A DNA stretch of 57,158 bases from Letharia columbiana. Its lineage: Eukaryota; Ascomycota; Lecanoromycetes; Lecanorales; Parmeliaceae. Under the pieces are notes generated by a model. The model ran no database searches and was not told the origin of the DNA. It saw only the letters and a program-made list of their open reading frames with translations. The stretch is taken from contig NW_023501175.1 in the NCBI RefSeq assembly GCF_014066305.1, positions 1 to 57,158 on the forward strand, written 5' to 3'. The translations under genes were made by a program, and so were the position numbers. Positions 47,348-57,158 of the stretch are shown here, in pieces; position 1 is the first letter of the stretch, and each line of letters opens with the position of its first letter.

Positions 47348-47815
47348 GGTTGTTATGATTGCTTTGTTGTCGCAAGAAGAGCTTGCAGGGCGTCAATTCG
47401 CAGTCATGTCAAAGAAGATGGGAGCTTGGCCTCCAGTAGGATGATACTCGAGGTGAATATGATGATATTGGCAACGTTTAATTGAAGTATCTCAGGGTCA
47501 AGGGTGTGCGGTCATTGCATCAAAGTATCGAGAACCGCATCATAAAAGGAGTGTGTTACTATCTTTGTTTGCCCACGAGTACCCCTGTCCAAAACACGAA
47601 CCCTACTAGCGCGGTTGCCGCTTAAAGTTGCAAACGACGACGCGAACCAAGCTCCCAAGCCACCAAGCTTATACTCCGTAGAGGTTGCAACCTTTCACTA
47701 CAACGGTCACCGAAGACTTTGAATAGCTTCACACCACTCTGCGTATGTACGTACGCAATCAAGAGGTACAGATTATGCGGCCTTTGCGCTGCGCAGTACG
47801 CCGTTTCAGCCACCT
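47348..47815. other. Region between KNR4 and the kinase pseudogene
   Basis: 468 bases. The missing C-lobe of the kinase should be here but no family motif is readable. Confidence 0.45.
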
Positions 47816-49301
47816 CTATCGCTGCCAAGCCTTTATAATCTCCGGCGCGCGATATGGCCTTGTAGTTATGAGCGGGTCGTGTTGTTCGTTCTCGAAAGTT
47901 GCCGACCCAAAGTCAATAGGTCTGATCTCGTTGTTGGGTTTTTGATATGAGTGATCGACGAGGAGGATGTTTTGCGGCTTTAGATCGGTGTGTATTATAT
48001 TAAGGTCGTGTAAGACTGGAGCGCAATATTAGTTGAACCGCAACCAAGGTAGGAGAGGTGACATATACGCAACGCTGACAAATAGCTGCCGAGCAAAGCT
48101 CTATATGTGACTGCTTGGGAAGGTTATAGATTCGTTATCCTTGAGAAAGTCGGAGAGGCTCTTGCCTAGAACATCGGTGACTATGCAGATGTGGTTGCAG
48201 AATTCGAAACAGTCACGTAGGTGGATGCAATTGTTCTGATTCTATTCGTCGTTAAGGTACAAAGTCTGTAGCACCCGCAGTTCATCGCGGGCCTCATCCT
48301 GAACTCGAGTGATCTTGATTGCACACTTCGATTTTGTCTGCTTGTCAAAGGCTTCATGGACTTCGCCGGAGGTGCCCATGCCCAGAGGTCTGCCGATACA
48401 GTCTGCAAACAGTCATCACTCGGCCGTGCAATGGCAGTCCATTTCTAAAAAGGCACTCACATCTGTCACCTATGCGCCTATTCTCCTCCGTTACCCTGTA
48501 ATAGCCTTCAGCATCGTCGGTCTCCCCGTTCACAGTCGCAGTCTTTTGCAAAGTCAGCTTTCAGATTGCTATCTGTACGACAAAGGCCTTACATCTTTGA
48601 TCGAACGCACATTGATATCTCCAGCCTTTACGTGGGGCTTCGGTGGCGGTATAGAGGAACTGTGGGCGTCTCCCACCACCTTAATCTTCTCTTCCTTCAA
48701 CTTCTTCTTGATCTTCTTCCTCTTTTCCATCTCATCACGAATCGGTTGCTGAGTCACGCGTTTCCTCTTCTGCCCAACCGCACTATTCCCGTCGTGCGCA
48801 CCACTGGTCCCATAAATCGAATGTGGCCCCAGTGATGTAGGTGCCGTAGTCTGTAGTGATGTGGTTCGATCCATCAAGATAGTGTTGAACTCAATGTTCT
48901 CATTCGAGTATGTGCGGGTATGGAAGAATGCCTGTTGGTCCCTTGCAGTATCGTGTGCAGCTGTCTGACTAGTCCTCTTCTTGTTGGCATGTTGTGAACC
49001 TCTCACTGTTGCTTGTGGCTGTTGCTGCTGAGGTCGCTCGTTCCCTTTCCAAGATGGCGGCTGTGGTGAGTCGTTACTTATGATAGTGATCTCTTTCGGT
49101 GGTTCGTTCTTGTAGAACTCATGGCAATCAGTATGCCCTTCTTTTTTTCCTCGACCTCTGCGATGCTAATGTAGACTGTGAAACTGTCATGTTGCTAGAC
49201 TGTGGCTGTCTTGAAGCTGAGGTATTGGAGGCCGGCGAAATGATTGCTGGTGCGCTGTTTGGAAAGTCGTAGGAAGGAGTGGTGATCGTAGTGAGGTTCA
49301 T
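47816..49301 (-). pseudogene. LAMMER (CLK/Kns1-type) dual-specificity kinase pseudogene
   Basis: ATG 49301 begins MNLTTITTPSYDFPNSAPA; a basic linker follows. The 50-nt intron 48592..48543 and the 58-nt intron 48460..48403 splice cleanly into the kinase start (DAEGYYRVTEENRRIGDRY, CIGRPLGMGTSGEVHEAFD). Then come CAIKI (VAIK lysine), NNCIHLRDCFEFCNHICIVT, a third intron about 48065-48015, HTDLKPQNILL (catalytic loop), DFGSATF and YRAPEI, after which the frame ends at 47816. Lesions: an extra A in the A7 run near 49143-49149, in-frame TAG after NDE (about 48244) and after SSHI (about 48102), and loss of the whole C-lobe. Both stops fit CAG to TAG. It is probably a decayed duplicate; an intact copy should exist elsewhere. 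Confidence 0.88.
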
Positions 49302-49886
49302 CTGATATCTTGGTGGGGTGCTTCTATACCTTAGCCAATGCTAAATCATATTTTTAGGGTGGCTACGCCATATTTATATAGGCGCTATATCAAAATAAGG
49401 CGCGATGTCGCCGAGATATCGTTATCGTCGTTAGCGATCTCGCTGTCACTTGTAATAAGGCGAGGAATAGAATGAGGAAGGCTTTTAGCCTAGTTATCGC
49501 AGTCCGCCTATATTACTATCTATTAAGACGGAATTTGTATAAAGGATATAGCGAGGTTTCGAAAGATATCGCTATCCGATAACCGCCCGAAGGCAACAAA
49601 TGCGATTTCTACCATTATTATCAATACTACCACTCCATGACTACTATATAATCTATACTTAATGGTCCAGATCCATTCTATAGACTCTATTCAATCCTTT
49701 CTATCATGGAATCGTTCTATATAATCCCCTTTGCGATATAAAGAGACTTTACATACAGCGCATCCCCCTCTGGTCTTTAGTGCTCCCCCACTATTACCAC
49801 TAATTTCTCTATTAAAACGCCTCTTCTGAATGTTTAAACGATATATAAGACACTATCGAATAATATTTAAATCTTGCCAGTTATGG
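49302..49886. other. AT-rich spacer, probably transposon debris
   Basis: AT-rich with repeated 'cgatatcg/gcgatatcg' words around 49400-49600. No ORF or TIR pair recognised. It may be RIP-hit remains of the neighbouring piggyBac element. Confidence 0.4.
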
Positions 49887-50384
49887 TTATCTCGTAGTGG
49901 TTTTGATAGAGTAGTAATTAGGGTGGGAGTTCTCAGTAATCAATGAAGCCATCGGAGCAATTTCATCAGTCCTCCAATAATCATGAATAGTAGGAAAATG
50001 AAAGATTCCCTTGTAGATTGTAATAGCGACGAAGATTTTCAGCTCCGGAATATCGGTGGGCTTCCAGGTAGAATCTGAAGTACTCTGCAGAGAGGCATAC
50101 AAATTGGTATTTCTACAAAGCATATCCCAGACAGCAGTAGTCCATATGAGACTAAACACCGTACATGGAGTGATTCCTATGTCGCTTGGAAGGTGACTGA
50201 CAGCTGCACGATACTCAATTTTCATTGGCTGATACTCTGGTAGTGGAGGTATGCTCTGAAGAAGAATGTCACGCTATTCAAGTCTCTCCTTTTTTGCATT
50301 GGTCTGGGCGTCTCTTTTCTGACGTTTTATGGCCCGATCTAATTCTTCCTTATCAGGAGTAGGCAGAGTAGCAATTTTAGCCAT
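49887..50384 (-). pseudogene. piggyBac-type transposase fragment
   Basis: ATG 50384 leads through LPTPDKEELDRAIKRQKRD; after one in-frame TAG (about 50279) the frame continues to FSLIWTTAVWDMLCRNTNLY, WKPTDIPELKIFVAITIYKG and FPTIHDYWRTDEIAP, stopping at 49887. This is the N-terminal part of the piggyBac-derived DDE domain (PF13843 type). The catalytic Asp residues further on are missing. The stop is consistent with CAG to TAG. No TTAA-flanked TIRs were found. Confidence 0.8.
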
Positions 50385-50498
50385 ATTGGACTTGATATGG
50401 TGGAGTTGTTATGAAGAATAAAAAAAGTCGCGTGGTTGAGACGCGGAGAAAAACCACGCTAATTTGTTGCCTCGGTCTGGGCGGTTATCGGACGCGTC

Positions 50499-50779
50499 TA
50501 CTCAAGCCGGTTTTTAATGTTTGGCCACCTTACTACTTTGGGAACGCCTCGGCACACTTTCAAGCCCCACACACACCTGTTCTACATACAATCCTCACTC
50601 TACATCCTGCAAGTCATGACCGAGAATACCATCACTGTCCATTTCATCTGTAAGTGTCTCGATTCGGAAATTATGAAGCTATTCAGAACTAAATACACTC
50701 CCAGACGCCCCAAATAACTCGGTAGCCGAGGCATTCTCAAAGTAGTAAGGTGGCCAAACATTAAAAACCGGCTTGAGTA
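50499..50779. mobile_element. Tc1/mariner-like MITE, 281 bp
   Basis: Arms 50499..50553 and 50725..50779 are inverted copies with 53 of 55 matches, starting TACTCAAGCCGG and continuing through tggccaccttactacttt. Counting the outermost TA at each end as target duplication (TA is the Tc1/mariner signature), the TIRs are 53 bp around a 171-bp core without an ORF. It sits just upstream of the piggyBac fragment but is a different superfamily. Confidence 0.85.
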
Positions 50780-52276
50780 CTGCGGCGATCGTTCACATCG
50801 CCTCAGATTTCAGCTGCTCGCTGTCTCTCGTTTCTCTCCTTCTCTATCTGAGACTCATAACGATGCCACAGAGTTTAGCTGTCAAAAGATCTGCATGGCA
50901 TTTCAAGCAGCCCGCACTCCGCGAGGAGTAATCTAACGAAGGCGAGTGCCCACGTCGCGACAGCACTTGGTCGGACCAAGAACATTTGTACAAGGTCTTA
51001 TTCGTATAGCTTGTGGGTATTTATCCAATTAGTAGCTACGAATGAACAAGATCTGCCTCTCAGTCTTCGTTCATTGCATCACCTTTGTTTGCTACTTAAT
51101 CACGATCTGGGGCCTTTTGATCTAGGTTTAGAAATGTATGGCTGTTATGTGCAACGACCTTCTTCTTCCACGTCGCTCAGGGAATCGCGATGTCAAGATT
51201 TCATCTGTACTGGCACACAAACTTGGACAGCACATGAGGCAAAATTGAGCTGTATCATCTCATCTTCACATTTTTCTTTCCGTGCAACAGTACCTGCATA
51301 TGCCATCTCTTTCCTTCTACTACTATTCACATAGGATCTCAATTCTCCCGAAATGTCATACTCCAAAGCAGGCCATCCAACGCGACATTAAGTCAAGGTG
51401 ACCAACCTCCCGACTGAATTGTTCGACCTAGTTCCCGAACATTCGGCGATCCTAGGCTGTAATGTAGGAAAATCTATTACCCTTATGAATTCCTACCCAG
51501 TCTTAGCCGTGTGGCCCACACCGACGCCAACCTATCATCCGAACGCATATACATAAACGATGAACTCGAAAGCCAACGCAACCTGTCCACCGCGTCTGCA
51601 AACAGAGGCATCCTCGGACAATTTTGTTGAAGGAGAGAATGAGAACAAACCAGTGGATCGCGCATGTAAGAATCATTGACGACGCTTAAGGCTGACGCTG
51701 GGAGATAGCTTCTCTTATGCAACGCTCGTATCATTCACGCCTGGCTTGACATTTTTGACTATGGTGTTGGGCTCCCCTGAAAATGAAGGCTCCAAAATCT
51801 GGCCACATTTTGCAAGCGCCGAGCTGTGTAGGGGCGATGAGCTGGCATTTGATATTGGATCCGGGGTTCTCGGAGCAGAGCTTGAGATTCGAACTGGCCA
51901 AGTTTCCTGTGTGCAGCAGCAGAGTTTCACTTGATGTTCGGAAATCATGGCTCGACAAGAACGAAGAGGGAGAGAGGGCGGTTGTGACTTTTGATGCGCA
52001 GAGAATGCTCGGACGGTTGGAAGAATCGGCTATGGGCGCTGAGTGGATAGAGCGAACCGAAGCAACAGAATACGCCGCAGGGAGACAGCTTGGAACTTTA
52101 AGTCTCAGTTGATATCTTTGATAGGGTTGGACGTGTCTAAGTTCTTCCATGCAAACACTGCCCAGTTCCTTGTCGTCATACGGGTCATGTATCCAGACGG
52201 ACCTTCAGAATAGATGGCTATGCTTCATATCATCACTGCTGTGCTGTTGAGAGATAGATGTGTTGCTGCCACATAA
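50780..52276. other. Unresolved 1.5 kb; possible decayed F-box gene
   Basis: Plus-strand text at about 51400 reads KVTNLPTELFDLVPEHS, reminiscent of an F-box start, followed by an open stretch (YEFLPSLSRVAHTDANL) to a stop near 51630 and an ATG frame at 51783..52112 without a domain. Frames do not join. It may be a ruined F-box gene; evidence is weak. Confidence 0.3.
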
Positions 52277-53470
52277 TCAGGGGCATCGAACCTCAGGCAT
52301 CTCACAGGCAATGCGACTTCCAACTCTCACGTCCGAGGTACGAGTATTTTCCGAAATTCTTCTCGGGTCCGGCCAATTAACCATTTTCTCCTCCGTAATG
52401 CCCCAACGGTCCAACCTCTCCTGATCCCAAAACACGTAGCCCCATCTCCTCAGCCGAAAGTCTGTATTCTGTATACCATGACTGCTCGCCCACAGCCAGC
52501 CAATGGTGGGAACCCGCTCGCTGATGAATTTGCCGTACCTGCCTTTCCATTGCCAAGTCCCCCAACTGACATCTCTCTCATAAGCATCCAAAGCAGCTCG
52601 CATAGAAACATCCACCCGTCCGGCCATCTCCCCCTCAGCGATGCGGCTTTCACGTTCATTCTCAGAAGCTGCTGTCATTACTTTATCAAGCTGCTGCGGT
52701 CCTAGAGCGACAAGTTGGTCATAATACCACGATATTGAACGGTAGTAATCTCTAGCATACATCTGTAGACAAGCCACTTCTTCCACTTCATGGATAGGGA
52801 AGAGCCCGAAGAAGTTGCGTGCTATCTCTTTTTCGCTGAATGCGGAATCTGGAAGCTCAATGCCGGGTATGCTGAGTTCACGAATGATAGCCTCTTGGCT
52901 CGGACCGATGCTCGGACCGAAGAAATTGCTATAAATTTCATACCGCCAGAGTGCCCTGTAGAGTCTATGCAACTCGGATCGAGAGGGTAGAAGAGGGTCA
53001 TCGTCCGATGATTGAGTGAAAGGATTTCTAGAAAATGTAGCCTTGCAGTATCTGGCAATCAAGCTTGTGAACTTTCTCTGCAGGCTCAGTATAGCGAGAG
53101 AGTCTTGTAACGCAAGACGCCGTCGACTGCCATCCATACGCCCCTGGGCGTATCTCTCTAGGTATTCTGTGACGATCTCAACCCGATGCGTGATGTGGTA
53201 GCCGAGCTGCGGTGCATGGATGGCAGTCCATGGGTCCAAAAGACCAATGTCATTCTTCTGGAGGGTGCGAATTGTGATGGCGTGGAGGATCTCTTCTCGA
53301 GCTCCGAGGTAAGCCTGATGGTACTTTGGAGAAGCGTGTACAATGCTGCTGAGAGATGCGACCTCTGGCATGTGACAAAGGATCATGACTCTGATCTCTG
53401 AGGGAAGGATTTCAAGGGCTGATGCCCGAGATTGGTATGCTTGCTCTAAACCGTTTGCAGTAGACTCCAT
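52277..53470 (-). CDS. F-box-like protein of unknown function
   Basis: Intronless, 397 aa. ATG 53470 is chosen because the upstream extension starts at TTG. Seen: SALEILPSEIRVMILCHMPE followed by VASLSSIVHASPKYHQAYL, an F-box-like N-terminus, then mainly helical text with aromatic residues (YSNFFGPSIGPSQEAIIREL, YYRSISWYYDQLVALGP) and a C-terminal block LRRWGYVFWDQERLDRWGI. The C-terminal 'GYVFWDxxRL' block occurs in many fungal hypothetical proteins of this size. Inferred: possible substrate adaptor; no partner or substrate can be named. The reading frame is intact. Confidence 0.7.
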   Translation of the reverse strand: MESTANGLEQAYQSRASALEILPSEIRVMILCHMPEVASLSSIVHASPKYHQAYLGAREEILHAITIRTLQKNDIGLLDPWTAIHAPQLGYHITHRVEIVTEYLERYAQGRMDGSRRRLALQDSLAILSLQRKFTSLIARYCKATFSRNPFTQSSDDDPLLPSRSELHRLYRALWRYEIYSNFFGPSIGPSQEAIIRELSIPGIELPDSAFSEKEIARNFFGLFPIHEVEEVACLQMYARDYYRSISWYYDQLVALGPQQLDKVMTAASENERESRIAEGEMAGRVDVSMRAALDAYERDVSWGTWQWKGRYGKFISERVPTIGWLWASSHGIQNTDFRLRRWGYVFWDQERLDRWGITEEKMVNWPDPRRISENTRTSDVRVGSRIACEMPEVRCP

Positions 53471-54094
53471 ATTCAAGGATGTATGAGTTGACCTTGTAGA
53501 CTGATAAAAGAGACGCGGCGTTTGTAGATGGCGTAAGAACGTACTTGAAGTCTTCCAGCATTTTTGAGGAAGATAGGTAATAGCTCATAGAATTGACACC
53601 ACCTACTACAATTTGTACAAGAGATGAGATGCAACCCTACGGAAGAAGTCAGCACGATATTTGTGATGCCTTGAAAGATGGGAGGTGCATGTCTTGGCGC
53701 ATGGCGTCCGGCCCCCGGGCGCTGCCGCTAGAGTAGATCCAGCGCGCCCTCCTTGTCTTCAGTCCCATCATGAACTAATACTTTGTTTTTCACGAAGGCA
53801 CTACAATATCTTCGGTTGTTGCATTTTCCGCGCTGCTGACAGTGTACGTATAACAATGGATTATTGTACAATACCCAACTGTCCAATCTACGATCCCCTA
53901 GAGATACCTGTCATGGTATCAGCTCTCAACACTACGGTTCCCAAATGGGCCTAGTACGGCTTGGCACTACCTACATAAACGGCCTTCACAGCATCCTTAG
54001 ACCTTCATAGCTATTATTCCATTTATACTGCAATACAAGCTATAAGCACTTATCCAGTCCATGACAATACCCTACATCTGCTTTGAATTCCAGT
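53471..54094. other. Intergenic
   Basis: About 620 bases upstream of the 52277 gene (divergent). No gene recognised. Confidence 0.4.
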
Positions 54095-54610
54095 ATGACC
54101 CTCCCTTTGCATCGTATCCTGAAAAGCAGGCATGGTCTACCGCAATTTTCCTGGTCATTCGTAGACCCTGACTGTAATGATGACGATCTTGACGCATTTC
54201 TACGGCCATGGCTGTTCTTTGGTCTCGTGAGAGAAAGGTTGGGCTTGCTGCTACCGAGATACAAAGCACCTTTCTATCTCTTGCAGCCGCTGATAAGGTT
54301 CTCGTGTTTGACACCTATCTTGAATAGGACACCAAGGTATGGCTGTCAAGGAAATTCTATGTCGAGTCATTTGTTCAGGTTGGACAATCAGACTCGGGAC
54401 ACTCTAAGAAAGCGCCCTGGCCAAGGAAACGATGAAATGGTTATGGACCCTGTTCAAGAACCCACCGTCTATGCTCACGCTTTTGGGGAGGCCGAAGGAT
54501 ACCAATGGAGGGTTACAGATGGTATCCAGTCAGCTGCTTGGGCCAATCATCGATTACAATTTCGGGTGGCAGGCGTGATGGTTTCCTGCACAGACTCAAC
54601 AATGAATTGA
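54095..54610 (+). pseudogene. Fragment resembling a HET (heterokaryon-incompatibility) protein
   Basis: The ATG 54095 frame (171 aa) contains SWSFVDPDCNDDDLDAFLRP and WLFFGLVRERLG, text resembling the N-terminal region of many fungal HET-domain proteins ('W.LVDP.CDDDDL.A.LRPWLFFGL'). The HET core that should follow is absent. A frame at 55167..55472 with GRFFVQARW could be a C-terminal scrap of the same gene. The stretch after residue 60 is unlike the family and may be out of frame. Confidence 0.4.
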
Positions 54611-55924
54611 CCTAGGATGTAACCAGCTCAGGAATAGTCATATCGTATCCTAGAATCGTCTTTGCGCCGTGGACCGCAAGACTCAGTGGCAATTCTGGAT
54701 CCGAATTGAGCAAAATGTTTGGTCACATGCCACTTGCACTGGTGATAGGGGTTTCCTACGCAAAGATGCAATGACGGGTCTATAAAACCTGAAAACACCG
54801 TCAATGACAGTGGCAGAATTGCTAGCTTAGCAGTCATCTTTCAGAACGCCAGGGCCCTCGTGATCTGGGGGCCACTCAACGAACGCAACAGTACGCACGA
54901 TCTTCTCGTGCTGGCGAACGGGAAAGCTGATCTGGCCTTGCAAGCCCGCCCAATCACACAAGTCTTTTAATTGCCATGAGCTCCTGCCTTCCACGCAAGG
55001 AAGCTTTCCTTGCGGTTAGAAGTTGTGCCGAACAGATCGACGACCTCATTGGAACCTCAAGGAGCAATTCCGACTGAAGATAGAGAGCACTGAGTATTGG
55101 CCATCGTTGGCAGAAGGGAATAGGGTTCGAGGTATTGAGATGGCTCGGGAACCATTTTTTTGACTGATGGTTCTGGTGCTAGGTGTAGCTATATGGTTGA
55201 TGAAGAGCACTATGCGTTCCAAGCTGCAACTATCTGTGAAGAGAAGTCCTGGTATGCAGGGTAGGTTTTTTGTGCAGGCTCGGTGGCTGATGCTTCAACG
55301 GCACAACGAGCTGGATACCTCTGTGTTTAAAAAAGATGGGTATGTGGTCGTTATGTGTAATAAGCTTGTTCCTTGCTATCTCCGAGCTCTATCATGTAGT
55401 AGTAAGCTAAGTTTGGCCCGGCATGCGCAAAGGCTTGGCAAGTTGTCTACGTGGCAAGTGCAACTGCCGTGACACTCTACTCTCAAAATGATTAATGGAA
55501 GGGCTGCAATCAAGGCTTGCGTGATGTAGGCGAGTCTTACGAGCCAGACTAAGTTCTTGGGATTGTGCGTTGTTGGAAGCAACAAAAATGACGACGTTGT
55601 CTACTAGATGAAGAGAATTGGGAAGGTGTGCTGCATGCATTTCTTGAGTTCCAAAAATACAGATACGATAGAAGGAAAGAACGACTTATGGTGGCCATGA
55701 AACCAAATATCTGTGTCTCAATCTTCGTTCGAGCCACATTGTAGACTCGCTAGATAGAGTAATGATCATGGCATCACCTCTCAGAGATTGACTGCTTGAA
55801 GAGAAGATACTGCAGGTTCCCGTACTTATCTGAAGTCGCGCTAGTCCTTTGTTGTTGGCGTGAGGTTCAAAAACTCACCTCAGTCAACACTCACATTTAC
55901 ACACCACATCAACAAGCACTTCCC
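54611..55924. other. Gene-poor stretch before the dynamin gene
   Basis: It includes the ATG frame 55167..55472 (101 aa, no secure domain) and the promoter of the dynamin-like gene (about 55740-55924, with a leader rich in caca motifs). No repeats recognised. Confidence 0.4.
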
Positions 55925-57158
55925 ATGTGTGCATCCCCTTCCACTGCATCCACATTGAGCGGAGATTTCGAGCACATCACCACAACCATGAAGAACCAGC
56001 GAGCCAACCTTGCAGATCCAGTACTACTAGAAAAGATTGACAAGTTCTTTGAGCTTGGAATCGGAGAATACGTCGCGCTGCCCCAGGTAAGATTCCATCC
56101 CACTCTGCATTCTTTTATGGCTACTAAGCTGCTCAGTTACTTGTTGTGGGAGATCAGTCCAGGTAATATCACGTCTGAGGGAGGGTACAGCTTATCTGCT
56201 GACTGTCTTCAGTGGGAAAAGCTCAGTACTTGAAGGACTGACTGGCCTACCCTATCCGCGGGATAGCGGACTCTGCACACGGTTCGTGACGCAGATCACG
56301 TTTAGAAGAACTCCAGCAGCGAAGATCGGGGTCTCTATAATTCCAGCTGAGAATGCGTCGTCTGCATACGCGGAGAAGCTTCGGTTGTGGCGCAAGGACG
56401 ACCTCGTCTCACTAGGACTCCAGACTTTCGCAGACATCCTGAAAGAGGTAGGATCCACTGTTCTCGTCTTGCGATGGTCCACTACCCTTGATAATTCTCA
56501 CTGACCAGCATCGTCCCGCAGGTTCAGGAGCTCATGGGGCTAGGACAGGCCGACAGTGGCGGCAACAAGAAGACCTTCGCCGATGACGTTCTTAGGATAG
56601 AAATATGCGGGCCTGATCAGGAGCACTTAAGCGTGATCGATGTCCCCGGAATATTCAAGAAATCCACACCAGGAGTGACAACGAAAGCTGATATGGTCAT
56701 GGTCCGCAACATGTGAGTCTACTTTTGGGGTAATCCCTTTCTTATGCGTGCCGCAATCTGAGTTGTGAGACATGTTTTTGGGTGTTGTGTCTCTTCGAAC
56801 CTGCCTCATAGCTCGGTGTCCGTCTTGAAAAAGGCATGCTGACTCGGGAAATTTGAAGGGTTACTACTTACATGCGAAATCCTCGCTCTGTTATCCTCGC
56901 GGTCATCCCGGCTAATGTGGACATCGCTACTCAGGAGATCCTTGAGATGGCTGAGGAACTGGACGTCAAAGGCGAGCGAACTCTCGGGGTCCTTACCAAG
57001 CCAGATCTCGTCGATAAGGGTGCGGAGCCTGCAGTCATCGCCATCATCGAGGGGAGGAGTCACACTCTCAACCTCGGGTGGTGTATCGTGCGCAACCCTG
57101 GCCAACAAGCATTGGCCAATAGTCTGTCCGATGCAGCAGCCAACAACCGACATGCGAC
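55925..57158 (+). CDS. Dynamin-family GTPase (5' part; truncated at window edge)
   Basis: Exons 55925..56086, 56137..56162, 56213..56447, 56522..56712 and 56859 to the edge; introns of 50, 50, 74 and 146 nt, each with a ctgac-type branch. Seen: LEKIDKFFELGIGEYVALPQ, the G1 P-loop GDQSSGKSSVLEGLTGLPYP split by intron 2, the G2 region LCTRFVTQITFRR, the G3 SVIDVPGIFKKSTPGVTT, then VILAVIPANVDIATQEIL, and the G4 GVLTKPDLVDKGAE. Known: fungal dynamin-like/Mx-like GTPases of this type assemble on membranes and are often multicopy. The last intron is long for this window. Middle and GED domains would lie to the right. The frame is open to base 57158. Confidence 0.9.

Overview
This window is nuclear DNA from a filamentous ascomycete (Pezizomycotina). 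Genes are separated by short spacers and are intronless or carry introns of about 50-75 nt with GT..AG ends and CTGAC-like branch sites. The gene content is fungal: Mmm1 of ERMES, a GDP-mannose transporter, Knr4/Smi1, a LAMMER kinase, 2EXR/F-box proteins, and traces of HET and fungal rhodopsin-domain proteins. An AT-rich island almost lacks CpA/TpG, the mark of repeat-induced point mutation (RIP). A Dothideomycete is a reasonable guess but is not proven.

Layout. 0-5.4 kb: the 5' part of a TPR (probably SET) protein, then a class III aminotransferase and an aldo/keto reductase facing each other tail to tail. 5.4-9 kb: poorly resolved, with candidate minus-strand exons and an implausible homopolymer tract. 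9-15.4 kb: a DHA2-type MFS transporter, an F-box protein with a one-base frameshift, and a 2EXR-TPR protein. 16.7-26.4 kb: a glycosyltransferase locus with a GT8-like enzyme, a GT34 enzyme with a long charged tail, an unknown protein, a PIF/Harbinger-like element with 44-bp inverted repeats, a block of duplicated modules, and a second GT8-like paralogue. 27.2-35.3 kb: a homopolymer tract followed by a RIP-destroyed Ty3/gypsy element, with reverse transcriptase, RNase H and integrase still recognisable in the plus-strand frames.

35.3-40 kb: a ruined carboxylesterase, a terminal-inverted-repeat element, a TTAGGG-like motif and a ruined rhodopsin-domain gene. 40.4-47.3 kb: a housekeeping block (Mmm1, GDP-mannose transporter, Plp1/TXNDC9-like protein, Knr4/Smi1). 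47.8-50.8 kb: a LAMMER kinase pseudogene, a piggyBac transposase relic and a 281-bp mariner-like MITE. 52-57 kb: an unknown F-box-like gene, a possible HET fragment, and the 5' half of a dynamin-family GTPase running off the right edge.

Functional links: the GT8-like and GT34 enzymes, the GDP-mannose transporter and Knr4 all bear on Golgi mannosylation or cell-wall glycans, but only the three glycosyltransferases sit close enough to look like a locus. No clear new system was found. The best leads are RIP-type (CA to TA) stop codons in pseudogenes around the island, the three inverted-repeat elements, the duplicated modules upstream of the second GT8-like gene, and one-base frameshifts in otherwise sound genes, which hint at assembly indels.
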